Shown here in pieces: positions 1 to 7,020 of a stretch of 64,000 nucleotides of DNA. Positions within the stretch are counted from its first letter, which is position 1. Every line of letters starts with the position of its first letter. The position numbers were made by a program, and so were the translations under genes. Origin of the DNA: Laedolimicola sp934402125 (GTDB lineage Bacteria > Bacillota > Clostridia > Lachnospirales > Lachnospiraceae); the NCBI RefSeq assembly GCF_052065835.1, contig NZ_JBQHTG010000002.1, forward strand, positions 1 to 64,000, read 5' to 3'. The notes under the pieces were generated by a model. It was not told the DNA's origin and ran no database searches. It saw only the letters and a program-made list of their open reading frames with translations.

Positions 1-1
1 C

Positions 2-202
2 TGCGCGAGAAACCACTTCATCATGGAGCCGACCGGCGGTATCGATCTGGATAACTTCCGTGAGATCATGGAAACTATCCTGAACGCAGGCGTGGAGAAG
101 GTAATTCCGCATGTATACTCCTCTATCATCGACAAAGCTACCGGCAACACCCGCATTGATGATGTGAAGAAGCTGCTGGCTATCGTGAAAGAGCTGGTAT
201 AA
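2..202 (+). CDS. KDGP-aldolase family protein, C-terminal fragment
   Basis: The last 66 codons of a gene whose start lies before the window. The peptide contains FIMEPTGGIDLDNF and VIPHVYSSIIDKATGNTR, which I recognise from the Firmicutes/enteric family of 2-dehydro-3-deoxy-6-phosphogluconate aldolases (DgaF-like, formerly DUF1341). This family splits KDGP into pyruvate and glyceraldehyde 3-phosphate in breakdown of sugar acids or amino-sugar acids. It ends with a normal TAA and a terminator follows about 50 bases later, so it is the last gene of its operon. Family assignment is from memory of the motif; the substrate is inference. Confidence 0.7.
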   Translation, partial: CARNHFIMEPTGGIDLDNFREIMETILNAGVEKVIPHVYSSIIDKATGNTRIDDVKKLLAIVKELV

Positions 203-250
203 AAATAGTTCCATAATAAATGACCCTACATACGAGACAGAAGAGAAGGG

Positions 251-282
251 CAGGAGGCCGTAAGACCGACCTGCCTTTTTCA
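251..282 (+). terminator. Rho-independent terminator after the aldolase gene
   Basis: GGCAGG (251-256) pairs with CCTGCC (272-277) and is followed by five T. It closes the operon entering from the left edge. Confidence 0.75.
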
Positions 283-351
283 CGTTTCTGAGTCTCAAAA
301 AGTATAGGAAAATCGCACAAAAACGGCTCTGTGTGTATCATGCAAAATCAC

Positions 352-402
352 GAAAAACAGAAAATACAAGAAAAAATATTAGAAAAACAGAAAATATTCT
401 GT
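352..402 (+). repeat. Direct repeat and palindrome upstream of carD
   Basis: The 15-mer GAAAAACAGAAAATA occurs exactly at 352-366 and 382-396, 30 bases apart. The second copy runs into a palindrome, ACAGAA-AATA-TTCTGT (387-402). The block is AT-rich and lies 100-150 bases before carD, where an operator or UP-like element could act. No clear -35/-10 pair was found. Confidence 0.5.
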
Positions 403-426
403 TAATATAAGAATATAGTAGCTAAT

Positions 427-458
427 AAACCGTTTCGCTGACCGCGCACGGTTTTTTT
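427..458 (+). terminator. Terminator-like hairpin in the carD leader
   Basis: AAACCGT (427-433) pairs with ACGGTTT (448-454), followed by a run of T. It sits only about 45 bases before the carD start, so it either backs up the terminator at 251-282 or attenuates carD transcription. Confidence 0.55.
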
Positions 459-500
459 GTGTAAAGGAAAGAACGAATGATGATAAGAAGGAGGTTTCTC

Positions 501-1010
501 ATGTTTGAAAAAGGCGGCTATATTGTGTATGGAACGACAGGCGTGTGTCAGATAGAAGATATTACAGGAATGAAGAGTAAGGGAGCCTCCGGTGAGAAGC
601 TGTATTATGTGCTGCGACCCTGCTTCCAGAAGGGCAATACTATCTTTACCCCGGTGGATAACGGGAAGATTGCCATGCGGGCCGCTATGACCAGGGAAGA
701 GGCGGAAATGCTGATAAAGCGGATTCCGCAGATAGAGGAGCTGGAGGAAGCCGACGACAGGGAGCGGGAGCGCCTTTACAAGGAAGCCATCAAAAGCGGT
801 AAGCCGGGGGAGTGGATCCGGATTATCAAGACTTCCTATCTCCGGAGCCGGAAGCGTGAGGCGGAAGGCAAGCGGGCCACTACGGTGGACGATCGGTATT
901 TCCATACGGCGGAAGATCATCTGTACGCGGAGCTGGCTGTTGTGCTGGGAATGGACAGGGACGCGGTAAAAAAATATATCGGACAGAGCATCGAACAGCT
1001 GGAGGTATAG
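501..1010 (+). CDS. CarD-family transcriptional regulator
   Basis: A 169-residue protein with the CarD/TRCF RNA-polymerase-interaction fold at the N terminus (residues about 1-60, starting MFEKGGYIVYGTTGVCQIEDI) and a helical, charged C-terminal half. CarD proteins bind the RNA polymerase beta subunit and stabilise open promoter complexes, so a global role is likely. I start it at 501 because AGGAGG lies 7 bases upstream; a longer frame opens at 477 but has no ribosome site. It has its own transcription unit, with a hairpin before it and the bla-like promoter after it. Family call is firm; target genes are unknown. Confidence 0.85.
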   Translation: MFEKGGYIVYGTTGVCQIEDITGMKSKGASGEKLYYVLRPCFQKGNTIFTPVDNGKIAMRAAMTREEAEMLIKRIPQIEELEEADDRERERLYKEAIKSGKPGEWIRIIKTSYLRSRKREAEGKRATTVDDRYFHTAEDHLYAELAVVLGMDRDAVKKYIGQSIEQLEV

Positions 1011-1100
1011 ACAGCGGATACGGTAGTGGGACGAAAAGCCGGAAAGGTTTTTCGTCCTTTTCAGATCCGGAAAAGAAAGAAAAACTTAAGAATTGGCAGA

Positions 1101-1150
1101 TTGACAGGTGCAGCTGTTTATGATAAGGTTTAACCAGATAAACCGGTTTA
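1101..1150 (+). promoter_or_regulatory. Promoter and probable BlaI operator
   Basis: TTGACA at 1101-1106 with a weak -10 (TAAGGT, 1124-1129, spacing 17). Directly downstream are GGTTTAACC (1128-1136) and a perfect 12-base palindrome TAAACCGGTTTA (1139-1150). Operators overlapping the start site are usual for BlaI/MecI-type repressors, so this is probably the autoregulatory site of the next gene. Confidence 0.55.
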
Positions 1151-1199
1151 AAACGATAGACCATATAACGTGGAAAAGATATGGAGGTGCAAAAGCTTA

Positions 1200-1577
1200 A
1201 TGGAAGATTTAAAGCTATACGACGCGGAATACCGTCTGCTGGAGATTGTATGGGAAAAGGAGCCCTTAAGCTCCACAGAACTTTACAAGGAATGCCTGCC
1301 GAGACTGGGTTGGAAGAAATCGACCACTTACACAGTGCTTCGAAAGCTAGTAGAACGGAAAATCCTGAAAAATGAGAACGGGGCTGTGACAGCCCTGGTA
1401 AAGAAGGAGACTGTGCAGCGTTACGAGAGCCAGGCTGTGGTGGAAAAATGGTTTGACCATTCTCTGCCGGGCTTTGTGGCAGCATTCCTAGGAGAGAAGA
1501 AGCTCAGCCGGAAAGAGGCTGAGGAACTGAAGCAGCTGATTGACACTTATCAGGAAGACGGGGAGGATATGAGATGA
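1200..1577 (+). CDS. BlaI/MecI-family repressor
   Basis: A 125-residue winged-helix repressor of the BlaI/MecI/CopY family. The DNA-binding wing is visible as SSTELYKECLPRLGWKKSTTY and TVLRKLVERKILKN, and a C-terminal helical dimerisation part follows. In the family, the repressor is inactivated when its partner membrane peptidase senses a cell-wall signal. The start at 1200 is chosen because it begins the conserved N terminus (EDLKLYDAEY); GGAGG is 12 bases upstream, and a GTG at 1170 is possible but less likely. The stop overlaps the start of the M56 peptidase gene by ATGA, so the pair is translationally coupled. Confidence 0.85.
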   Translation: MEDLKLYDAEYRLLEIVWEKEPLSSTELYKECLPRLGWKKSTTYTVLRKLVERKILKNENGAVTALVKKETVQRYESQAVVEKWFDHSLPGFVAAFLGEKKLSRKEAEELKQLIDTYQEDGEDMR

Positions 1578-3361
1578 CGGACTTTATGACGGTATTGGGA
1601 AATCTGACTCTGTCTGCTTCACTGGCGGTTCTGCTGGTTCTGGCGGTGCGGGCGCTTCTTGCGCGGCTGCCCAAGCGATATCTGACGTTTTTGTGGCTGC
1701 CGGTTTTCTTCCGGGCGGTGTGTCCGGTTTCATTTCAGTCGCCTTTCAGTCTTTACCGGATTCTGAATGGAGTGCCGGGCTTTCACTCGACAGGCGGGAG
1801 AATGACCTTTATTTTGGCCGGATACCAGAACGCAAGAATAACGGCAGCGCTGGAGCGCATAGGAAGCGCACTGAGCGATGGAAAGGGCGCTGCGGCTGTA
1901 AATGCGGCGACGGTAACGGAGGCAGGAGCAGAGGTTATATTGGAAAAGCTACTGTTTGGAATCTGGCTGGGCGGCGTGGCAGTGGTGTTGCTTTACGGTC
2001 TGTTTTCCTGGCTGCGGCTGCGTCGGAAGACGGCGCTGGCAGTGAAGCTGGAAGAGGGCGTCTATGAGTCGGATCGGATAGGCTCTGCCTTTCTGCTGGG
2101 CTTTTTGCGGCCGCGGATTTATCTCCCGGCAGGACTTACATCAGAAGAACGGATTCTGGTATTGACGCATGAGAAGACCCACAAGCGGCGGCAGGATTCC
2201 CGGGTAAAATTGCTGGCCTGGCTGGTATGTGCGGTACACTGGTTCAATCCCCTGCTGTGGCTGGCCTTTATACTGCTGGCCCGGGATATGGAGATGGCCT
2301 GCGATGAACAGGTGCTGGAACAGTTGGGGACGGAGGAAAAGAAGCGTTACAGTACCTTCTTGCTGAAGCTTTCCGCACCGGGCGCGTTTCTGACTGGTAC
2401 GCCGGTGGCTTTCGGAGAGAATTCCGTGAAGAGCCGGATTAAGAATATTCTCCGATATAAAAAGACCAGGGCAGGAATCGCGGCGGCAGCCGTGGCGCTG
2501 GTGGCGGGCGCAGCCTGGTTCTGCCTGTCCAATCCGGCTTCGACTTTCGACGAGGACATCATCGGCGGCGCGGACGGTCCCACTTCCATCTTTCTGGCCG
2601 GAAAACTGAGCAGCGGAGATGATACGGCTTCCTTTGTATCCGGTGGAAATCTGAAGCTGGGTGGTGATGAGGAAAAAATTTACGAGGTGGTAAAAACCTT
2701 TGCGGAAGCGGCAGGCAATCGGGACGCGGATACCGTCTGGGAATTGTTGAGCCCGGTGCTGCAGCACAGTGACGACCTGGGTATCCAGGTGCTGGAAGAC
2801 GGGACCAAGACCATGGGCGTATCCAGCCCATTTCTGGCAGACGGCCCGACCATCAGCCTGAGCATGGGAGACGGCAATGCAGAGGCAGAGATTACCTATC
2901 CGTCCATGACCAGCGATCCTTTGTGGTGGTCCTGGAAGGATTATATTACACTGGAAAAGAACGGGGATACCTACCGTGTGACGGCCTGGAAAACGAAATA
3001 TTATGATGATATCACCAGTGCTGCAGAATTTGAGGAGGCTTACCGGATGTGGCAGCCGGATTATCTGAAGCCCACGGACGAAACGGCGGATCTGGATTCC
3101 AGCTTCGCTTCCTATCTGGTACAGAACGATGTGGCAGAGTCCTATCCGTCTTATTATAGGGAAGCATTTTCCACACCGGCGAAGGCATTGGAGACGACCC
3201 TGCACGTGTCTGGCGGCATAGGGAAGACGGAAGACGCGGATGGCGGCGATGTATGGGTCAATTATGAGTTCCCGGACGGAACCATCCGGGTGCGGATGAC
3301 CCAGCCGGGCATCGACGAGGGTAGCCGGATCTGGGTGCCGAAGGAGATTCCCATAGGGTAA
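1574..3361 (+). CDS. BlaR1-like M56 membrane metallopeptidase with extra extracytoplasmic domain
   Basis: A 595-residue partner of the BlaI repressor. The N-terminal half has about four membrane helices (near residues 5-30, 35-55, 128-148, 213-238) and the cytoplasmic zinc motif HEKTH at 199-203, followed by MEMACDE with the third ligand. A further helix (about 304-322) leads to a large outer domain. In place of the penicillin-binding domain of true BlaR1, the outer part starts with DEDIIGGADGPTSIFLAGK (about 326-344), a motif otherwise known to me from beta subunits of sodium-pumping decarboxylases, and continues as an unrecognised beta-rich region. It probably senses envelope stress and triggers repressor cleavage, but not by binding beta-lactam through a classical domain. 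Confidence 0.8.
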   Translation: MTDFMTVLGNLTLSASLAVLLVLAVRALLARLPKRYLTFLWLPVFFRAVCPVSFQSPFSLYRILNGVPGFHSTGGRMTFILAGYQNARITAALERIGSALSDGKGAAAVNAATVTEAGAEVILEKLLFGIWLGGVAVVLLYGLFSWLRLRRKTALAVKLEEGVYESDRIGSAFLLGFLRPRIYLPAGLTSEERILVLTHEKTHKRRQDSRVKLLAWLVCAVHWFNPLLWLAFILLARDMEMACDEQVLEQLGTEEKKRYSTFLLKLSAPGAFLTGTPVAFGENSVKSRIKNILRYKKTRAGIAAAAVALVAGAAWFCLSNPASTFDEDIIGGADGPTSIFLAGKLSSGDDTASFVSGGNLKLGGDEEKIYEVVKTFAEAAGNRDADTVWELLSPVLQHSDDLGIQVLEDGTKTMGVSSPFLADGPTISLSMGDGNAEAEITYPSMTSDPLWWSWKDYITLEKNGDTYRVTAWKTKYYDDITSAAEFEEAYRMWQPDYLKPTDETADLDSSFASYLVQNDVAESYPSYYREAFSTPAKALETTLHVSGGIGKTEDADGGDVWVNYEFPDGTIRVRMTQPGIDEGSRIWVPKEIPIG

Positions 3362-3402
3362 AGAGAAAGTAGCCAATGTGAAAACGAATAGCGAAAGCGT
3401 AC

Positions 3403-3441
3403 AAAAGGAACTGGAATAGAACTTGGATACAGTTCCTTTTT
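3403..3441. terminator. Bidirectional terminator
   Basis: AAAAGGAACTG (3403-3413) pairs with CAGTTCCTTTT (3430-3440). T-runs lie on both sides when read on either strand, so it can serve the M56 gene (+) and the convergent YlmC gene (-). Confidence 0.7.
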
Positions 3442-3452
3442 GCGGCCATTCT

Positions 3453-3704
3453 TTATGGCTGTCTATGCAGCTTTTCATCTATATCAACCAATATAATGTC
3501 CGGCCCGATTTGCCTGATCTTACACCAGGGAATCTCGCACTCATTTTCTTTTCCCAGAAAGCCCCAGAGCTTTTCGCTAGTGGTGGTAATCAGCGCCAGG
3601 ATACAGCCGTTTTTGGGATCAAAGACCAGATCGGATACGCAGCCCAGTCTCCGGCAGTCATGGATATTGATTACATCTTTTTCATGCAGCTCACAGAAGG
3701 TCAT
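3453..3704 (-). CDS. YlmC/YmxH-family PRC-barrel protein
   Basis: An 83-residue PRC-barrel protein (MTFCELHEKDVINIHDCRRL at the start, then GCVSDLVFDP, then IPWCKIRQIGPDIILVDI). This family is kept in spore-forming Firmicutes and is expressed during sporulation in Bacillus (YlmC/YmxH); its molecular job is not established. I start it at 3704, where GGGGAG precedes the ATG by 7 bases. The frame is open further upstream to 3896, but that extension runs through the nrdR promoter and has no conserved character. It is convergent with the M56 gene and divergent from nrdR. Confidence 0.8.
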   Translation of the reverse strand: MTFCELHEKDVINIHDCRRLGCVSDLVFDPKNGCILALITTTSEKLWGFLGKENECEIPWCKIRQIGPDIILVDIDEKLHRQP

Positions 3705-3798
3705 AGCAGGGCTCCCCAAATCCGGGTTCTTAAACTTATCATATGAAAGAGCAGAGCTTTGGTGCCTGTCATTTTTCCTGTATTTCTTATGACAATGA

Positions 3799-3828
3799 TT
3801 GACATAAAATATAAAAATGTAATATACT
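3799..3828 (+). promoter_or_regulatory. Promoter of nrdR
   Basis: TTGACA (3799-3804) and TATACT (3823-3828) with 18 bases between, 35 bases before the nrdR start. Confidence 0.75.
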
Positions 3829-3862
3829 GAATGCATTAGAAAACCAACCGGAGGAAATACAG

Positions 3863-4315
3863 ATGAAATGCCCATTTTGCAGTCAGGAAAATACAAGAGT
3901 CATTGATTCGAGACCTGCAGACGATAACAGCTCTATAAGACGCCGCCGTCTCTGCGACGCGTGCGGTAAGCGCTTCACCACTTATGAGAAGATCGAGACC
4001 ATTCCGGTTATGGTAATAAAAAAAGATAATAACCGGGAGCATTATGACAGAAGTAAAATCGAGGACGGTATTTTAAGGGCCTGCCACAAACGGCCGGTAC
4101 CTTTAAAGGATATCAACACTATGATTGACGCCATTGAGAGCGATATTTTTAACCGGGAGGAGCGGGAGATTCCCAGCTCCGTCATCGGCGAGATGGTCAT
4201 GGATCGTTTGAAGGATCTGGATTCGGTTGCCTATGTGCGCTTTGCCTCTGTATACAGAGAGTTTAAGGACGTGAATACCTTCTTAAGCGAACTGAAAAAG
4301 ATGCTCGATAAGTAG
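3863..4315 (+). CDS. nrdR: Transcriptional repressor NrdR
   Basis: A 150-residue NrdR, the ATP/dATP-sensing repressor of ribonucleotide reductase genes. The N-terminal zinc ribbon has its four cysteines at 3, 6, 31 and 34 (CPFC and CDACGKRF), with the family signature RRRRLCDACGKRFTTYE. An ATP-cone occupies about residues 49-139. It heads a three-gene run with yqeG (17 bases downstream) and pepP (overlapping), a neighbourhood often seen in clostridia. No NrdR box was noticed in its own promoter. Confidence 0.95.
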   Translation: MKCPFCSQENTRVIDSRPADDNSSIRRRRLCDACGKRFTTYEKIETIPVMVIKKDNNREHYDRSKIEDGILRACHKRPVPLKDINTMIDAIESDIFNREEREIPSSVIGEMVMDRLKDLDSVAYVRFASVYREFKDVNTFLSELKKMLDK

Positions 4316-4332
4316 GAGAAGGAGGAACCATT

Positions 4333-4836
4333 CTGTTTCAGGCATTTTACCCCAGAAAATATGTAGATTCCACCTATGGAATTGATTTTGAAGAATTATA
4401 CAGCAGGGGCTTTCGCGGCATCCTGTTTGATGTGGACAATACATTGGTACCCCATGGAGCTCCCGCTACCGCACAGAGCGTGGAGCTCTTTCAGCGGCTT
4501 CACGCCCTCGGCTTTGCCACCTGTCTGATTTCCAATAACAAGGAGCCCCGGGTGCGCCCCTTTGCGGACGCCATGAATACGCCCTTTGTATACAAGGCAG
4601 ACAAGCCCAGCCGCCGGGGATATCAGGAGGGCATGGCCCGTATGGGTACGGACCGGAGCAATACGCTGTTTATCGGCGATCAGCTATTTACCGATGTGTG
4701 GGGAGCGAACCGGGCGGGAATGTATTCGATCCTGGTAAAGCCCATCGATCCCCATGAGGAGATTCAGATTGTGCTGAAGCGTTATCTGGAGAAGATCGTT
4801 TTATTTTTCTATAAGAGAAGGGAAGCGAAGAAATGA
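4333..4836 (+). CDS. YqeG-family HAD phosphatase with non-ATG start
   Basis: A 167-residue HAD-superfamily (subclass IIIA) phosphatase of the YqeG family. The reading frame with the conserved N terminus (FQAFYPRKYVDS, then the nucleophile motif DVDNTLV at residues 33-39) has no ATG or GTG before that motif. A strong AAGGAGGAA at 4319-4327 is followed 7 bases later by CTG (4333), or 4 bases later by ATT (4330), so initiation at a rare codon is the best reading. Starting at the GTG at 4432 would remove the catalytic Asp33. Later motifs (SNNKEPR, and GDQLFTDVWGANRAGM) are intact. It overlaps pepP by ATGA. Its substrate is not established. Confidence 0.8.
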   Translation: MFQAFYPRKYVDSTYGIDFEELYSRGFRGILFDVDNTLVPHGAPATAQSVELFQRLHALGFATCLISNNKEPRVRPFADAMNTPFVYKADKPSRRGYQEGMARMGTDRSNTLFIGDQLFTDVWGANRAGMYSILVKPIDPHEEIQIVLKRYLEKIVLFFYKRREAKK

Positions 4837-5903
4837 TATCGAAGATATCAGAGCTTTTAAAAGAAAAAAAGGTGGACGGGGCCCTGGTGTCCGGCCCGGC
4901 CAATATCCGCCATATCAGCGGATTTGCGGGAACGGAGAGCTATCTGTACCTGACACCGGAGCGGAAAGTGATTCTGACGGACAGCCGGTATACCCTGCAG
5001 GCAGAGGAAGAGAGCGGCGGCTGCGAGGTGCGGACCATCAGCGCGGGACGGGGCTACGCCGTCCTTTTAAAAGAGCTTCTGGAGGAAGATCGGATAGAGC
5101 GCCTGGGCTTTGAGGAAGACTCCATGCTTTACGGGACATTATATGGACTGTGGAAGAAGACCGGTTTTGGCCCGGAGCACTGGTTTATGCTGGGAGACAG
5201 TCTTTCCGGTCTGCGCGTAATCAAAAATGAGCAGGAACTGCAGTGGATGGAGAAGGCAGAGAGCATCGGCGACGCGGCATTTTCCTATATTTTAAATGAA
5301 CTGAAGCCGGGTGTCACCGAGCTGGAGATTGCGGCGAAGCTGGAGTACTTTATGCGGAGCCACGGGGCGGAGGGAACCAGCTTTGATACCATCGTGGCTT
5401 CCGGCTATCATTCAGCCATGCCCCATGCGGTTCCGTCTGAGAAGAAACTGGAAACAGGTGATTTCGTGACGATGGATTTCGGCTGCCGGTATCATGGCTA
5501 CTGTTCCGATATGACCCGGACGGTGGTGATAGGGAAGGCAAGCGAGAAGCAGAAGGAGGTCTACCGTGTGGTGCTGGAGGCACAGAAGACCGCGCTTGCG
5601 GGCCTGAAGCCGGGCATGACCTGCGCTGAGGGCGACAGGCTGGCCAGGAACGTCATAGAGAAGGTGGGCTACGGGCAGTATTTCGGTCATTCCCTGGGCC
5701 ATTCCGTCGGTTTGGAGATCCATGAAAAGCCCGCCCTGTCGCCGAAGGACACAACGGTGCTCCGGCCCGGCATGATTGAGACGGTGGAGCCTGGGATCTA
5801 TATCCCGGATTTTGGGGGCGTCCGTATCGAGGATATGGTGGTTCTTACAGAGAACGGCATCCGCAATCTGACCCATTCGCCGAAAGAATTGACAGAAGTA
5901 TAG
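4833..5903 (+). CDS. Xaa-Pro aminopeptidase (M24B)
   Basis: A 356-residue M24B creatinase-fold metallopeptidase that removes N-terminal residues before proline. An N-terminal substrate domain (1-130) precedes the pita-bread domain. Metal ligands are visible as Asp215 (TMDFG), Asp226 (YCSDMTRT), the His of FGHSLGHSVGLEIHE, and the glutamates of IETVEPGIYIP and GVRIEDMV. Size and order match the PepP/YpdF/PepQ group. It is translationally coupled to yqeG through ATGA and sits shortly before efp, a common clostridial order. The cytoplasmic role is peptide turnover. Confidence 0.92.
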   Translation: MISKISELLKEKKVDGALVSGPANIRHISGFAGTESYLYLTPERKVILTDSRYTLQAEEESGGCEVRTISAGRGYAVLLKELLEEDRIERLGFEEDSMLYGTLYGLWKKTGFGPEHWFMLGDSLSGLRVIKNEQELQWMEKAESIGDAAFSYILNELKPGVTELEIAAKLEYFMRSHGAEGTSFDTIVASGYHSAMPHAVPSEKKLETGDFVTMDFGCRYHGYCSDMTRTVVIGKASEKQKEVYRVVLEAQKTALAGLKPGMTCAEGDRLARNVIEKVGYGQYFGHSLGHSVGLEIHEKPALSPKDTTVLRPGMIETVEPGIYIPDFGGVRIEDMVVLTENGIRNLTHSPKELTEV

Positions 5904-5922
5904 GAATGGACGCAGAAAAGTC

Positions 5923-5951
5923 TTGAAAAAGAGAACGTTTTATTATAGAAT
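5923..5951 (+). promoter_or_regulatory. Promoter of efp
   Basis: TTGAAA (5923-5928) and TAGAAT (5946-5951), spacing 17, about 90 bases before the efp start. Confidence 0.65.
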
Positions 5952-6039
5952 ACAATACAGGTAATTGTGTGCGAGCAGTTACAAGTTTAATTTTCATGCG
6001 CAGGGGGCTGCGCTTAAGACATTAGGAGGAAATTTTAAT

Positions 6040-6597
6040 ATGATTTCAGCAGGAGATTTTAGAAACGGCGTTACACTTGAGATTGAAGGCAACGTATATC
6101 AGATCATGGAGTTCCAGCATGTAAAGCCGGGTAAGGGCGCGGCTTTCGTAAGAACAAAGCTGAAGAACATCATCAACGGCGGCGTGGTTGAGAAGACCTT
6201 CCGTCCGACTGAGAAGTTCCCGGCAGCAAGAATCGACCGTGTAGAGATGCAGTATCTGTACAATGACGGAGACCTGTACAACTTTATGAACACAGAGAAC
6301 TACGATCAGATCGCCCTGAATAAGGATGATATCGGAGATTCCCTGAAGTTCGTAAAAGAGAACGAAATGGTTAAAGTATGTTCCTACAATGGCAACGTAT
6401 TTGCAGTAGAGCCGCCTCTCTTCGTAGAGCTGGAGATCACAGATACAGAGCCGGGCTTCAAGGGCGATACCGCTACAGGCGCAACCAAGCCGGCTACCGT
6501 AGAGACAGGCGCGGTTGTATACGTACCGCTGTTCGTAGAGCAGGGCGACAAGATTAAGATCGACACCCGTACAGGAGAGTACCTGTCCAGAGTATAA
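6040..6597 (+). CDS. efp: Elongation factor P
   Basis: A 185-residue EF-P, which enters the ribosomal E site and relieves stalling at polyproline stretches. The three beta-barrel domains are complete. The tip loop reads HVKPGKGAAFVRTKLKN, with Lys32 at the position that is modified or left bare in different bacteria. The start at 6040 is set by AGGAGGA 9 bases upstream and the conserved MISAGDFRNG; the open frame beginning at 5965 is only leader. It is monocistronic between its own promoter and a strong terminator. Confidence 0.97.
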   Translation: MISAGDFRNGVTLEIEGNVYQIMEFQHVKPGKGAAFVRTKLKNIINGGVVEKTFRPTEKFPAARIDRVEMQYLYNDGDLYNFMNTENYDQIALNKDDIGDSLKFVKENEMVKVCSYNGNVFAVEPPLFVELEITDTEPGFKGDTATGATKPATVETGAVVYVPLFVEQGDKIKIDTRTGEYLSRV

Positions 6598-6611
6598 GGA
6601 TTAGTTACAAG

Positions 6612-6638
6612 AACCCCGCAGTGTGAGCTGCGGGGTTT
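6612..6638 (+). terminator. Terminator of efp
   Basis: CCCCGCAG (6614-6621) pairs with CTGCGGGG (6628-6635), flanked by AA and TTT. Confidence 0.85.
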
Positions 6639-6664
6639 GTTGATCTTTATTTCCTATTACATAA

Positions 6665-6701
6665 CAAAACCGCGCCGTCATCCATTCGAACGACGGCGCG
6701 G
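6665..6701 (-). terminator. Terminator of the tRNA-Arg unit
   Basis: Read on the minus strand, CCGCGCCGTC (6701-6692) pairs with GACGGCGCGG (6679-6670), followed by TTTTG. It lies 17 bases past the tRNA 3' end. Confidence 0.85.
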
Positions 6702-6717
6702 AAAATGTATTAGAAAG

Positions 6718-6790
6718 TGCATCTGACTAGATTCGAACTAGCGGCACCTGGCGTCGGAGGCCAGTGCTCTATCCACTGAGCTACAGATGC
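6718..6790 (-). tRNA. tRNA-Arg (anticodon CCG)
   Basis: On the minus strand the 73-base sequence folds as a full cloverleaf. The acceptor GCATCTG (6790-6784) pairs with CAGATGC (6725-6719). The D arm contains AGCTCAGTGGATAGAGC. The anticodon stem CTGGC/GCCAG encloses the loop CTCCGAC, giving anticodon CCG, which reads CGG as arginine. The T loop contains GTTCGAATC, and the discriminator base is A. CCA is not encoded. Confidence 0.96.
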
Positions 6791-6807
6791 ATATCAGCTA
6801 CCTATCT

Positions 6808-6836
6808 ATACTACAACAAAATTCCTTGTTGTGCAA
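6808..6836 (-). promoter_or_regulatory. Promoter of tRNA-Arg
   Basis: On the minus strand TTGCAC (6836-6831) and TAGTAT (6813-6808) are 17 bases apart, 18 bases before the mature tRNA 5' end. Confidence 0.7.
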
Positions 6837-6876
6837 GTGGAAAATGAAAAAAGTTTTGTAAAATCTACAAAGGGCA

Positions 6877-6905
6877 TTGCAAAAGTAAAAAACTTCCAGT
6901 ATAAT
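6877..6905 (+). promoter_or_regulatory. Promoter of the DUF5688 gene
   Basis: TTGCAA (6877-6882) and TATAAT (6900-6905), spacing 17. The 6598-7020 gap holds only the efp terminator, the tRNA unit and this promoter with a leader of about 110 bases. Confidence 0.8.
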
Positions 6906-7020
6906 GAGAGCGTCTTCCAAATTTCAGCAGCAGTTCGCTGCATCCTTCCCCGGAAAAGCAAAAGGGTAACCGAATATACAAAAGCGAAGAAAACATAGGA
7001 TCAATCAGAAAGGAATTAGT

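Noticed and set aside
4432..4836. A shorter YqeG protein starting at GTG 4432
   Set aside because: It would lack the nucleophile aspartate and has no ribosome site.
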